From positions 27,770,716-27,834,715 of the forward strand of contig NC_035176.2 of the NCBI RefSeq assembly GCF_001659605.2: a stretch of 64,000 bases of DNA. Reading direction: 5' to 3'. The position numbers and the translations under genes were made by a program. Under the pieces are notes generated by a model. That model worked only from the letters and a program-made list of their open reading frames with translations, ran no database searches and was not told the origin of the DNA. Shown in pieces: positions 1-10,636 of this stretch. The DNA is from Manihot esculenta. Lineage: Eukaryota > Streptophyta > Magnoliopsida > Malpighiales > Euphorbiaceae. Within the stretch, counting starts at the first letter, position 1; the number at the start of each line of letters is the position of its first letter.

Positions 1-517
1 AAAAGAATTTAACCTCGGCATTAACAAAAAATTAAAAAAAAAAAAAAAGCACGTGAAGAGAGTAAAATTAGTAGATGATTAGAATCCATATGAATTTCAG
101 TGAAAAACGAGGTAAGGTTAAGTCACAGAGAATGTTAGAAAGCAAAGTCAGATTCGTTGTAAGATTTCCTTTTCTTCGCATCGTTTTATGATACATGAAA
201 TTCGGTTGCCCATTTCCTTTTTCCATCAATTTATTTTCACTCTCCTAATTCTTATAGAAAAGTAATTTACTCAGATGACGTCGTTTTCCTGGAAGCAACA
301 TCGTTTTGCCATGTGAGAGGAGATAGATCGTGGGTGGGTACTGTAGCATGCACGATCCAAGGCATGCAACGCTAATCCATAGACCTACTACCTAATAATT
401 ATATTTTATTTTTATCTCAGATTTATTTATTTTTAATATATATTAATTTTTGTCATGTTTTGGCAGATAATGAAAAATTAAAATTTAATTTCAGTGGTTA
501 CCTTAGACTAAATATTA
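1..517. other. AT-rich intergenic flank
   Basis: No convincing coding sequence is seen on either strand. The stretch is AT-rich with short homopolymer runs, including an A run near 31-48. It is the host DNA to the left of the TAT-1 insertion and resumes at 16340 after the second copy of the target duplication. Confidence 0.6.
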
Positions 518-522
518 ATTAC

Positions 523-978
523 TGATGATCTGAGATCAAATAGAATAGGGTTTTACAAGAGTTTTGTATTACTGAATCAGGCCTTAGCTTTCTGAGGAGG
601 GAACTCCTCTTTTATACATTGTCTTGCTTGCTGGTGACGTGTAAAGGTCTCTCTAGGATTGGGCCACGCGTCTCTGCCATGCGGATTCGGAGGTACTAGG
701 GTATCAGCCGCCTGCTCCATGCGTAACGGCCTCTGATTCCCCTCGTGCGTACGTTCGAGCGGATCTGCCAGGCTGTCTGGTGAATATTTTTCTGGATCCT
801 GGGCTGGGCCGAGAGTTGGGCCGGACGCTAAGTCTGATGAAGAGGATGGGTCGAGCCCGGCCTTGAGGGTTGGATGAGCCAGACTTGTTATGTACATCAG
901 GTGTGTGGGCCTCTACGTCATGGGCTTTGGGCTGTGGTCAAGCCCCTGGCCCGGGGTGAAGGAATTCAGCGGTCATCA
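523..978 (-). repeat. TAT-1 3' LTR (left copy)
   Basis: This 456-bp LTR starts TGATGATCTG and ends GGTCATCA on the plus strand. It matches 15879-16334 with 8 substitutions and no indels by hand count. In element orientation it is the 3' LTR because pol ends toward it. The ATTAC target duplication lies immediately to its left. Confidence 0.95.
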
Positions 979-995
979 ATTGCCCTTTCACCTTC
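979..995 (-). other. TAT-1 polypurine tract region
   Basis: Read on the minus strand, the bases next to the 3' LTR are purine-rich (GGTGAAAGGGCAAT). This is the expected place of the plus-strand primer. The tract is short and not pure, so the exact boundary is uncertain. Confidence 0.5.
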
Positions 996-1819
996 TCGGC
1001 AGTTATTGCTCCAACTGCCGAGGGGGTGAATACCAAGAACTAGTATGATCGCGTCTGTTCGGGTTCAGGTGCCTTAATAACATCCTTTCATCTTTCAGTC
1101 GTTGCGCAGTTTCTGAATTCTATTTGCTCTTTTCTCTTTCTGTCTTTTTTCTATTCTTCTTGTCCTCTGCCGCCTTTGCTTTTTTTGTCATCATTATCTG
1201 GACATCTCCTTTCTTTCCTTTCCCGTGAATATCTTTTAAGAATCTGACATCACTGGCTTAGAGTCTAGTGTAACTCTGCCTCGTGCTAAGTCCTCAGGCT
1301 CCGAGTATATATCAGTGCCAGCTTTTCTTCATTCTTGAGCCTTCTGTTGAAATGAGAAATTCTTGTTTTATTTGTGGCAGGTCTATTCGACGCCTTCTTC
1401 AAACAGATCGCCTTGTGCCCTAGAGGTTTGCTTTGATTTTGCTCTTATCATCTTAAGGGAGAACTGTTTCTGACTTGTCTCTGTTTTGAAACTTTTTGCA
1501 GTTCCTGAAATAAAAATGGGTCAGTTCAAAATTCTTGAAAATTTTATGTTACCTCTAAGGCGTCTGGATGGTGCATTGAAGATCCTTCTGGTATGGCAGT
1601 CGAAGGGTAGGACCATTCGGCAAGCTGCTGAAACTGCTTTACCCAGGTCGCCTGGCCGGCCTCCTCCTCTGCTTGTTGTCCGGGCTCCAAAGAAGTTCTG
1701 GGCTATTGAGGGGTTCGCTCTAACTTCACCTTTTTCCGCAGAGAAAAAGGGAATTTTCTCGATGCCCCTGTTGTTCTTTTTTGATATAAATGGGAGTGGC
1801 GCCGGCGCTCAGCTTGTTG

Positions 1820-1880
1820 TTCCTTTTGGTGTGAAGTACCAGTATTATTATTCCCTTTGGTGTGAAGTACCAGTATTACG
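1820..1880 (+). repeat. 31-bp direct tandem duplication
   Basis: Two adjacent copies of a unit starting TTCC(T/C)TTTGGTGTGAAG occur at 1820 and 1851, differing by about one base. They lie inside the decayed antisense-gene copy. Because 31 is not a multiple of three, the duplication shifts the reading frame. Confidence 0.8.
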
Positions 1881-2404
1881 TGGGACTGAGATCTGCTGCA
1901 CTCAGTCAAGTCTCCAGCGATTTCTTCGAATGTGTACTTCGCGATCTCTTCGGGGCCATAGCCCGAAGACTTATGTTTTTCATGTGTGGTGCACAGCCGG
2001 CATACAATATCTGAGCTTGTTCGAATGTACCGTGCATCACATTCGGATAACCGAACGTTTGCCCAGGGGGACAGTGAGAAATGCTTATGGGAATCAACTT
2101 GTTCAGTTCCCCTATAATAGCGGGACAGATCTTGGCCTTTTCTGAAAAACTCACATTCCGAGCTGCGAGAAGTCCTCCAAACTGAAGACTAGAATAGTAG
2201 GGTAGGTGATAATCGTAGATGATGAAGTATCTGGATATGTAAATCCTTTAAGGGTGGTCTTCCATTCTGTAATGTAGGCCTGTGTAACGTGCTGTAATGT
2301 ACTTTTCTTTTAATGAAGTTCTTGTTCCGCTCTCATACTCAAGCTGTTCTTCCTTTATCATGTGTGAAATACTTTAGATTGCTCGCCTTATAATTTTAAC
2401 CAAT

Positions 2405-2800
2405 TGAGCTCTGTCCTGCTTTTTTCCGAGCTGATCTAACCATATCTGCGAGCTCTGATGAGTTGAACTCCTGATCCACTTAGCCAACTGGGCTTTCAAG
2501 TTTCCGAACTGGACTGCCTGACCGACCTATGAGCTCGGTCTTTACTTTGATGAATTGAGCTTTGAGTCTCCTTCATCCGGCCGGGCTCTCAGGTCATGTT
2601 GTCCGAGCTGGACTAACCGTCCTGAGAGTTCTGTCTTTGCTTAGTAAAATGGATTCTGAGTTTCCTTTAGCTGGCCGAGCTCTCAAGTCGTGTTGTCTGA
2701 GCTGGACTAATCCGACCTTTGAGCTCGGCCTCTAATGAGTTGAACTCTAAGCTCTCAGCTCAGTATGATTCCGAGGTGCTCTTGGCTCCTCTTTCCGATC
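2405..2800. repeat. degenerate 80-97 bp tandem repeat
   Basis: A motif like GAGCTCGGTCTT followed by a segment with TCCGAGCTGGACTAA recurs at about 2450, 2531, 2624 and 2721. Copies differ by substitutions and short indels. It lies in the non-coding part of TAT-1 between pol and the 3' LTR. Related single motifs (TATCCGAGCTGRGAG) also occur around 6728-6960. Confidence 0.55.
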
Positions 2801-3329
2801 TCCCATCCTTTGTTTAATAACGATAAATCCAATCTTATAACTTTTTAAGTGATGAGCAAGTCTGACCTTTATCATGCTACCTTTTGCTTGTACTTTTGAG
2901 TCTTTTCATGACTTGCCCCTCTGTTTCCTCGGCATTTACCATAGGGATGGTAAAGTAGTAGGCTAAGTTTCTCTGACTGATGAGTTGGGCCTGTATTATG
3001 TGGATGGCGAATGGGCTTTTAAATGATGGGCTGTTATCGTATACTTGGCCCTTGATAGATGTAGATAAGCCCAGCGATCATCCTTTTGCCCCTTTACCGT
3101 CTCGCCGGTTATTACCTAACCGTTGAGAGAGTAAACTTCGAGAACAATTAATGATCGCGCCGCTCCAAGACAAAACTGTTCAGATCAACGCCCTGCCTCA
3201 TAATTGCCTTTCTTTTCGAATTCCTTCTGTCTTTTGAAGAACTAGCTCTTGTCTGCTCTCTGTCTTCCTGCAACTCTTTGTACGGTTTTTCATCCCATTG
3301 TGTTCTCAGGTACGCTTCCTTGTTCTTCC

Positions 3330-6300
3330 ATGGCAAGTTCAAAGCTTCCTGATGTTTTTGACCTTGAGTCGCATATTACACCTTCCAACATAACTAATCA
3401 CATTTCCCGGAGGCTTTTAGATACTCCGTTGTATCTTATTCGAGCACCTCTTCCAAATGAGAGGATAGTTCTTCCTTACCCTCGTCCTCCTGGTTTGGTG
3501 GATCCCCAAGAGGTTCGTAGCATAGTATTTTTCCTGAAGCAGAGAGAATTTGGTTTACCGTTTCCTTTTACCCCTTTCTTTGTCGAGGTCTTTGAATACT
3601 TTGGGGTAACTCCTCGAATGTTATCCCCAAATTCCATTTTATTCATGTCCTGTTTCGAGTCTATCTGTCTGGGTTGGGGTTTCGCACCTACGGCCTGTCT
3701 GTTTGTCACTTTTTTCCGCCTGGTTAGGGCGAAGCAAAACTTCTATTACTTTTCCCCCCGTAATGGGCTGTCTCTTCTTACGGGCTACAAGGATTCTATA
3801 AAGGGATGGGTAGAGAATTTCCTTGTGGCGGAGTTAAAACTAGGGTCCTGTCGATCGTGGGATGTGGACCTAAGGTGGGGGGAGATCTTTCCGGGCTGCA
3901 ACGATCTGCCTAAATTGAGTCTTATTGAGCAGGTCGGGCTGCTTCGACTGACTTCCGTTGAGAGGAAGTATGATGTCGAGAAGTGTATGTTTGCGTCCAA
4001 CCTTAGGGATATCAGGGACACGGGTATAGTGCTTTGTCCGGCTATTCTGTTTCTTCTTTGCTCATAATATCAGGAAGTATGCTGACTCTTTATAACTTCT
4101 TGTTTCTTGCAGCTTCTGAGGTTAGAATGGATGGCATCAAATTCCCCAAGAATTTTGACCTGTCTCGGGAGAACATGCATGCAATTTTTGACGCCTTTGG
4201 GGATGGGCGTTCTGTAACTGAGATTGCTGCAGAGCTGGCTCAGGCCGCTTCCTCCAAGAAGGTCAGCCGACCTCCCGTCAAAGCTTCTTCTCGAACTTCC
4301 AAGCCGAGCTCTCGCAGCATCAAATCAGCTCGGCCATCTAGCCATGGTGGGTCGAGCTCAACCTCGACGCCTGCTGAAGGGTCTAGATCCGTTCCAGCCT
4401 CCTCAGAGGTCGTGAGGGAAACTTCCCTAGCTATTGTGGAGCAGACCCAAGCTACTGAACAAGTGGGGCAGAGTGCTGCCCATTCTACTGAGGGGGTGTC
4501 AAGAGGGAAATCTAAGTCCCCTGTTGAAGACAATGAGACCTCTGGGACAGGGATGGAGATCGTCCTCCTAGAGGATCAAAGCCCAGAGGTTTCTGGTGAA
4601 GGTGCCCCTGCCCCTGTGAGGACTGAGCCTGAGGGATCTGAGGGCGTCTCCTCAAAGACTGGGGGCAAGCGCCTGTCCCATCTCCTGCTCGGAAGAAGTC
4701 CAGGACTGCTGCGGGTCCTTCCCCACCTCTTCCTCCCATTGGGAAGGGGAAGGGTGTGTCTGTTGTTCCTTCGTCGTCCCCTACTGACAACATTCTGGAT
4801 CTGTCAGGCATTTCCTCTGAGTCTCCGGCCTCTGCTGTAGCCGCACTTCTCCGGGAGCGGATGTTCGGCGGGATAACAGAGGCTTCGGATCCTCGTCTTC
4901 TGGCCCTGACTAGTCACTTGGCCAGTTCTACCAAGGAGCAGGTGTCCTTCCAATCTCGCTCTCGTGAGGAGCTCGGATCCACGATTAGAGAAATGCTTCT
5001 GATGGTAAGTTATTTTTTCACTTCTCTTTGAGTTTGCTTTGTTTCTTTTCTTGACGATTGTTCGTCCGTATTAGGTGTCGGGCCTATTTATGGAGGTGGA
5101 TGCCCGTGACCTCTCTCTCCGGGAGTCCGTGGACCGCCGGATCGAGGAAGCACGTCGCGATGAAAACCTGGCTGCCACCAGCGACGCGAGGGGCCACCTG
5201 GCAGCCGCCCGGGAGCAGATCCAGTCTCTCCAAGTGGAGTTGCATTCTGCGCTGGAGGCCTCGAAAAGAGCTGAGGACAGAGCGGCTGAGGCGGCAGAAC
5301 ATAGCAAATCCCTGGAATCAGAGCTGTCTCGTACTCGCAGGGTTCTCCAGGAGTCCGATGAGAGGGCAGCTAGGGTAGAAGCTCGTTGTGTAGAGGTTGT
5401 AAAGCAGCTGTCCTCTATGACAGCGGCCCTTCAGGAGAGGGATGAGGCTGTAAGCCAAAAAGCTGAGGTCCAGCGTCAATATGAGGCCTTAAAGGCCGAT
5501 TTTGAAGGGCTTCAAGCTCACCTGAATGAGGTGAAGGCTCAGAGGGAAAGTGCCCTAGCCCGGGTGGAGGTCCTTGAGCAGGAATTGGGCACAAGTTCTG
5601 AACGTATCAAAGATCTGTCTTCATCGGCTGAAGAATTCAACCTTCGCCAACAACAGCTAAAGAATGAAGTCAGGGCTTTGGAGCGTAAATGTTTAGCCCT
5701 GCTCGAGGTGGTAAAGTGTGCCGAAGGGAAGGCTCAGCTAAAGCGTGAACAGTATATAGCAGAGTATCAGGAGTCTGATGAGCTGAAGGTTAAAATTGAA
5801 CAGGCCTGTGAAGCTCATCTTCAGGACTACAAAGACTCTTCTGAGTTTAAGGAGTTTGTAGCTGAGGCTTGTGAAGAACATCTTAATGAGTATAAAGCTT
5901 CTGGTGAAATGAAACAGGCAATCATTGATAAGGCCTACCGCATGTATGTAACTGGCTACAATCGCGGTTTAAGAGAAGCTAGACAGGCTCCTGATATTCC
6001 TTTGGCTCAGCTTCGTAGGCGCGAAGTGGACTCAGATGGCGAGTCAGTGCTATACGGGGAGGATGATTTCCCTTTGCCCCGAGGAGATTCCCGGAGGAAC
6101 ATAGACCGGCCAGCTGAGTCTTCTTCAGGGGAATCCGAGCTAGGGTCGGAGGAAGATGATCTTGATTCTGAGAAAGAAAGCCTCCACCCTGGGTCAGAAG
6201 TTGCCCCTACTATTAATGTTGAGAGCTCTGGCCCAAGGGATACCGAGCTTCCTTCGGAGGTGACTGTAAATAGAGATAATGCAGGCGAGGGTGTTCTTAC

Positions 6301-6352
6301 TGATGTAAGTCCTTTAAGGACTGTTTATCCTCCCACCTCGCCAGAGAGATAA
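3330..6352 (+). CDS. TAT-1 antisense gene: Transposase_28-like domain plus coiled coil
   Basis: This three-exon gene lies opposite gag-pol. Exon 1 is 3330-4023, intron 4024-4112 (GT-AG), exon 2 4113-5004, intron 5005-5074 (GTAAGT to TTAG), exon 3 5075-6352. Both junctions keep phase. Exon 1 encodes a domain like Pfam Transposase_28 (putative gypsy type transposon), with key blocks FPFTPFFVEVFEYFGV, L-x-PNS and FYYFSPRNG. Exon 2 is rich in Ser/Pro/Lys. Exon 3 is a long Glu/Arg/Ala/Gln heptad-type coiled coil with an acidic tail. One base appears lost near the G run at 4661-4665: the frame changes there, so this copy is probably inactive. The ATG at 3330 was chosen because it precedes the conserved domain. 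Such antisense ORFs are known in Tat elements; the protein's role is not established. Length would be about 950 residues. Confidence 0.75.
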
Positions 6353-6964
6353 ATTGTAACAGTCATTAATGAAATACCAGTTTCCTCTTTTTTGTGGTTC
6401 ATATTTCTTGAAATTTATCTTTCGTATTTGTGATGTAAACTACATATTTTTATTCATAAGTTCTGAATTAATCTTAAGTTGCGAACTCAGCTCTTAGCTG
6501 ATAGTCTGAGAGATCAAATCTCGTACCTTTTTAATGGCAACTATCATGTCTGTTTTCTGCTTTTAGTCCTTCCCTCTTGGTTGTGACTTTGTATATAAAC
6601 TGATTAAGGCTTTGATTATAGCCTTTCTATCCTCCTAAGGATTTCTTCATTTATGAGTCCTTTTGGAGAGAGCTCGGCCTTTGTCATTAGCCTTTATACC
6701 TTCAGCTTTTGAGGATGTAAGTCTATCCGTGCTGGAAGCTCGGTCTTCAGCCTCGGTGAACATAGATCTATCCGAGCTGAGAGCGAGGCCTGTAGCTAAA
6801 CTTTTATTGTTAGCATCTATTTTGAGATCGGCGCTTTTTTAGCTATTAGGCCTTGCGCCTTTTTAGTAGGTCAGAATCTGACTATCCGAGCTGGAAGTTC
6901 GGTTTCTTTCTTCGTACCTTGAGTTTTTGAGAAGATAAGTCTATCCGAGTTGAGTGCTCGGTCT

Positions 6965-7008
<44 letters not shown>

Positions 7009-7126
7009 GCTCTGGGCTCTTCTCTTTCCGAGGTCGGAATTGGATTTTATAAGTTGTCCCTGCATGTGGTGTGGGGAAATTTTTCATTTCGGGAGGCTCT
7101 TAAGTCCTTCACCGACCTATTTTTGA
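6353..7126. other. TAT-1 spacer with a 39-T homopolymer
   Basis: No gene is seen here. The region follows the stop of the antisense gene and precedes the 76-bp array. It has scattered TATCCGAGCTGRGAG-like motifs (about 6728, 6772, 6886, 6941) and an uninterrupted run of about 39 T at 6967-7005, which is poly(A) on the strand of the retrotransposon RNA. The run length is likely variable or an assembly approximation. Confidence 0.6.
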
Positions 7127-7810
7127 TTCTAGGAGATCTTACGGGATCCTGGTTCGCTTTAAATTTTCGGGACGACCTCGGGGTCTCGCCGATTGTTTTT
7201 GATTCCAGGAGATCTTACGGGATCCTGCTTTTCTTTGAATTTCCGGGACGACCTCGGGGCCTCGCCGGTTATTTTTGATTCCAGGAGATCTTACGGGATC
7301 CTGTTTTTCTTTGAATTTCCGGGACGACCTCGGGGCCTCGCCGATTGTTTTTGATTCCAGGAGATCTTACGGGATCCTGCTTTTCTTTGAATTTCCGGGA
7401 CGACCTCGGGGCCTCGCCGGTTATTTTTGATTCCAGGAGATCTTACGGGATCCTGTTTTTCTTTGAATTTCCGGGACGACCTCGGGGCCTCGCCGGTTGT
7501 TTTTGATTCCAGTAGATCTTACGGGATCCTGTTTTTCTTTGAATTTCCGGGACGACCTCGGGGCCTCGCCGGTTATTTTTGATTCCAGGAGATCTTACGG
7601 GATCCTGTTTTTCTTTGAATTTCCGGGACGACCTCGGGGCCTCGCCGGTTGTTTTTGATTCCAGGAGATCTTACGGGATCCTGTTTTTCTTTGAATTTCC
7701 GGGACGACCTCGGGGCCTCGCCGGTTGTTTTTGATTCCAGGAGATCTTACGGGATCCTGTTTTTCTTTGAATTTCCGGGACGACCTCGGGGCCTCGCCGG
7801 TTGTTTTTGG
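7127..7810. repeat. 76-bp tandem array, nine copies
   Basis: The landmark AGGAGATCTTACGGGATCCT recurs at 7131, 7207, 7283, 7359, 7435, 7511, 7587, 7663 and 7739, an exact 76-bp period. The first copy is the most divergent; later copies are nearly identical. Each unit has two GATC cores in a short imperfect inverted arrangement and a GC-rich part (GGGACGACCTCGGGGCCTCG). It sits just past the end of pol in the element's 3' untranslated region, a place known in Tat/Ogre elements to seed satellite DNA. Confidence 0.95.
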
Positions 7811-8029
7811 TACCCGCTTTGGGGTTTTGTACAAGATTCAGGCTCATTGGCCTTACTGTCGCTTCGTCATCTCAGCTGGTTTTGTGCCTAACTGAGGTCT
7901 TGTTTTCAAGGGATCTTTCTGAGCCCTGTTCTTTCTTTGTCATGGAAAATGTTTTTCACAAAGAGATTGTATAAACAATTTTCATTTATTTATATTTGTC
8001 AAAATGCAATGTTTTTCTTCACAAATATT
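7811..8029. other. TAT-1 pol 3' untranslated spacer
   Basis: This short segment lies between the 76-bp array and the end of pol. It holds no gene or further repeat that I can see. Confidence 0.5.
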
Positions 8030-10636
8030 TCAAGGGAAATACCTTTTTAAGTGCTGGATGTTCCAAGCGTGGGGCTCGGGGTTTCCTTGCATATCTTCAA
8101 TTCGGTATACCCCGGGCTTAACCACTTTTGTCACCTTGAATGGACCTTCCCAGGTCGGTGCTAGCTTGCCTGCGGCTGCTCTTTTTCCTGTAGCCTCCAG
8201 GTTTCTTAAAGTCAGGTCTCCCACCTTCAAGCTTCTTTCTCTGACCCTTTGATTGTAATATCTTGCCGCTCGTTGTTGATAAGCAGCAGTTCGGACTTGG
8301 GCTTCTTCCCTAACTTCTTCAAGAGCATCTAGGTTGCTCCTTAATTTGTCCCCATTAGCGTTCTCACTAACGAATTGAACTCGATGAGTGGGGATCTGCA
8401 ACTCAACTGGGACTACAGCCTCTGTGCCATAAGCAAGTGCAAACGGGGTTTCTTGAGTGGGCGCTCTGGGAGTGGTTCGGAGTGCCCATAGAGTGCTATT
8501 GAGTTCTTCTGCCCAATTCTCCTTTGCGCCATCCAGCCGTTTCTTTAATCCTTGAAGGATAGCTCTGTTAGTGACTTCTGTTTGGCCATTAGTCTGAGGA
8601 TGAGCCACGGAGGAGAATTTATGCCATATGCCCATGTTCGTCGTGAAGGCTCTGAAAGTGCTGCAGTCAAATTGTTTGCCGTTGTCTGAGATAAGTATTC
8701 TTGGTATGCCAAATCTGCAGATGATATGTCCCCATACGAAATCTATCATCTTGCGAGCTGTGATTGTGGCTATTGCTTCTGCCTCTGGCCATTTCGAGAA
8801 ATATTCCACAGCCACCACTACGAATTTCCTTTGCCCCGTAGTCTTGGGGAAAGGTCCCAGGATGTCAATTCCCCATTGTGAGAAAGGCCATGGACTGGAT
8901 ATGCTTACTTGAGGAGTGGCAGGGGTCCTGATGGCATTAGCAAATCTCTGACATACGTCACACCTCCGGACAAACTCTTCTGCTTCTTTTTTCACAGTGG
9001 GCCAGTAGTATCCTTGCCTGAATATTTTGTTAGCTAATGTCCCTGCTCCCTCATGAGCCCCACATAGGCCTCTATGTATTTCCTCTATTACCTTTGCAGC
9101 TTCCTCCGGACTCACACACCGGAGCCATGGGCTGGACTTCCCTTTTCTGTATAAAGTTCCCCTTATTACTTGGTAATTGGCAGCTCGCGCTGCTATCTTT
9201 TTGGCTTCAACTTTATCTTCGGGGAGTTCGCCCTTTTCCAAGTATCTCAGGTATGGAGTCATCCAAGTTGGGCTCTGTTCCACCTGTAGTACTGTGTTTG
9301 TCTTCTTGAAAGCAGGTGTGCTGACATGCTGTATGTATACTTCATCAGGGAGCTGCTCTAACTCTTCTTTGGTCAGTCGACTAAGCAGGTCTGCCTCCTC
9401 ATTGTCATCTCGAGGTATCCTCTGAAATCTGGTAATAACTCCTCGGCTCGTGAGGTCGGCTTCCACAGTTTTTACTTTATCAAGATAACTCTGCATGATG
9501 GGATCTCTGGCCTGATATACTCCCGTTACCTGGTTGATCACCAGCTGAGAGTCACTATTTACTTCGAGGTCGGTTACCCCTATTTCCAAAGCTACCAACA
9601 TTCCGTTCACCAAGGCTTCATATTCGGCCACATTATTAGAAGTTTTGAATTCTAGCCGTAAGGCATAACATACTTTAAAGCCCTCCGGCCCCTTAAGTAT
9701 TATCCCAGCGCCACTGCCCTCAGAGCCTGATGCTCCGTCTACATATAGCTTCCAACTGGACTCTTGGGAAAGCTCTCCCTCTCCTTCTTTTCTTGGTATC
9801 TCCGAGGATGATCCTTCCTTCTCCTCGTTGAATGAGCATTCTGCTATGAAGTCAGCCAGCGCTTGAGATTTTATAGCTGTCCGAGGTCGGTACTCCAGAC
9901 AATAAGGGCTGATTTCCACGGACCATGCTAACATCCGTTCTGAAGTTTCCGGCCTACGTAGGATCTTCTTTAAAGGTTGGTCTGTCATCACAACTCCTTG
10001 GTGGCCTTCCAGATAAACTTTGAATTTCTGGACTGCTAACAACAAGGCATACACCCATTTTTCTATGTTTGAATACCTGACTTCGGTATCTCTGAGCACC
10101 TTGCTGACGTAGAAGACAGGCTTCTGCTCTCCTTCTTCCACCCTTACTAGTACTGCGCTGACTGCTTGCTCTGAGGCTGCCAAGTATATCAGGAGTTCTT
10201 CCCCTTTTATGGGGCTGCTGAGCACGTGAGGCGAGCTGAGGTATTCCTTAAGCTCTGTGAAGGCTTTTTGGCAGTCTTCTGTCCATTCAAAATTCGAGAC
10301 CTTCCTCAATTTTTTGAAGAATGGCAAACACTTTTCTGCCGACCTTGACATAAATCGGTGAAGCGCCACTACTCTCCCGGTTAATCTCTGGACGTCCCTT
10401 ACACAGGTCGGCTCTGGCATATTCAATATGGCTTCCACCTTCTCCGGATTGGGCTCAATGCCTTTTCCACTCACCATGTATCCCAAGAACTTTCCTCCCC
10501 TGATGAAGAAAGCGCACTTTGCTGGATTCAACTTCATCCTGTATTGGTCTAACACCCCAAATATCTCCCTTAAATCCGTTATGTGTTGTTGAAAAGTTGA
10601 ACTTTTAACCACCATGTCATCCACATACACTTCTAC
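8030..10636 (-). pseudogene. TAT-1 pol, C-terminal part: RT end, two RNase H domains, integrase
   Basis: Reading on the minus strand from 10630 there is an 866-residue open frame with no internal stop. It begins at the RT active-site strand (YVDD, about 10616-10627). A Ty3-type RNase H follows (IYLAASEQAVSAVL, then TDQPLKKIL). Next is a second, archaeal-type RNase H with YVDGASG, AEYEAL, NSDSQL and RDDNEEAD supplying the acidic residues; this duplication is a Tat hallmark. Integrase has an H-H-C-C zinc module (CDVCQRF) and a core with GIDILGPF, SDNGKQF and QTEVTNR for the D-D-E triad. The frame ends with HLKRYFP before the stop. It is separated from the N-terminal half only by a solo LTR; dropping that insertion and one target copy leaves the frame matched. 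It probably worked until then, apart from the upstream stop. Confidence 0.93.

Larger units (their letters stand above)
979..2158 (+). pseudogene. decayed duplicate of the antisense-gene leader and second exon
   Basis: The block from 979 to about 1330 resembles 3090-3330, the leader just upstream of the intact antisense gene: both run from an LTR-end-like segment through a pyrimidine-rich tract ending in ATGATCGCG and then CT-rich leader sequence. Further on, a pyrimidine tract and AG at about 1498-1500 precede a reading frame starting V-P-E-I-K-M. It aligns loosely with S-E-V-R-M at the start of the intact gene's second exon, including a shared K-x-x-x-N-F. The rest of the frame (to 2145) matches nothing I recognise. 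A TATATAT at 1305-1311 could be an old promoter. No Transposase_28 exon is visible here. I read it as a degraded second copy of the antisense gene; this rests on weak similarity judged by eye. Confidence 0.35.

Noticed and set aside
577..897. 106-codon minus-strand frame in the left TAT-1 LTR (and its partner at 16020-16253)
   Set aside because: It lies wholly in the LTR, appears in both copies and has no recognisable domain; an open frame by chance in GC-rich LTR sequence is more likely.
1906..2154. 82-codon minus-strand frame in the TAT-1 3' region
   Set aside because: It overlaps the decayed antisense-gene copy, crosses no conserved motif and has no family resemblance.
7127..7810. CRISPR-like array
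   Set aside because: The 76-bp units are head-to-tail with no unique spacers, in a plant retrotransposon; the same applies to 52055-52480.
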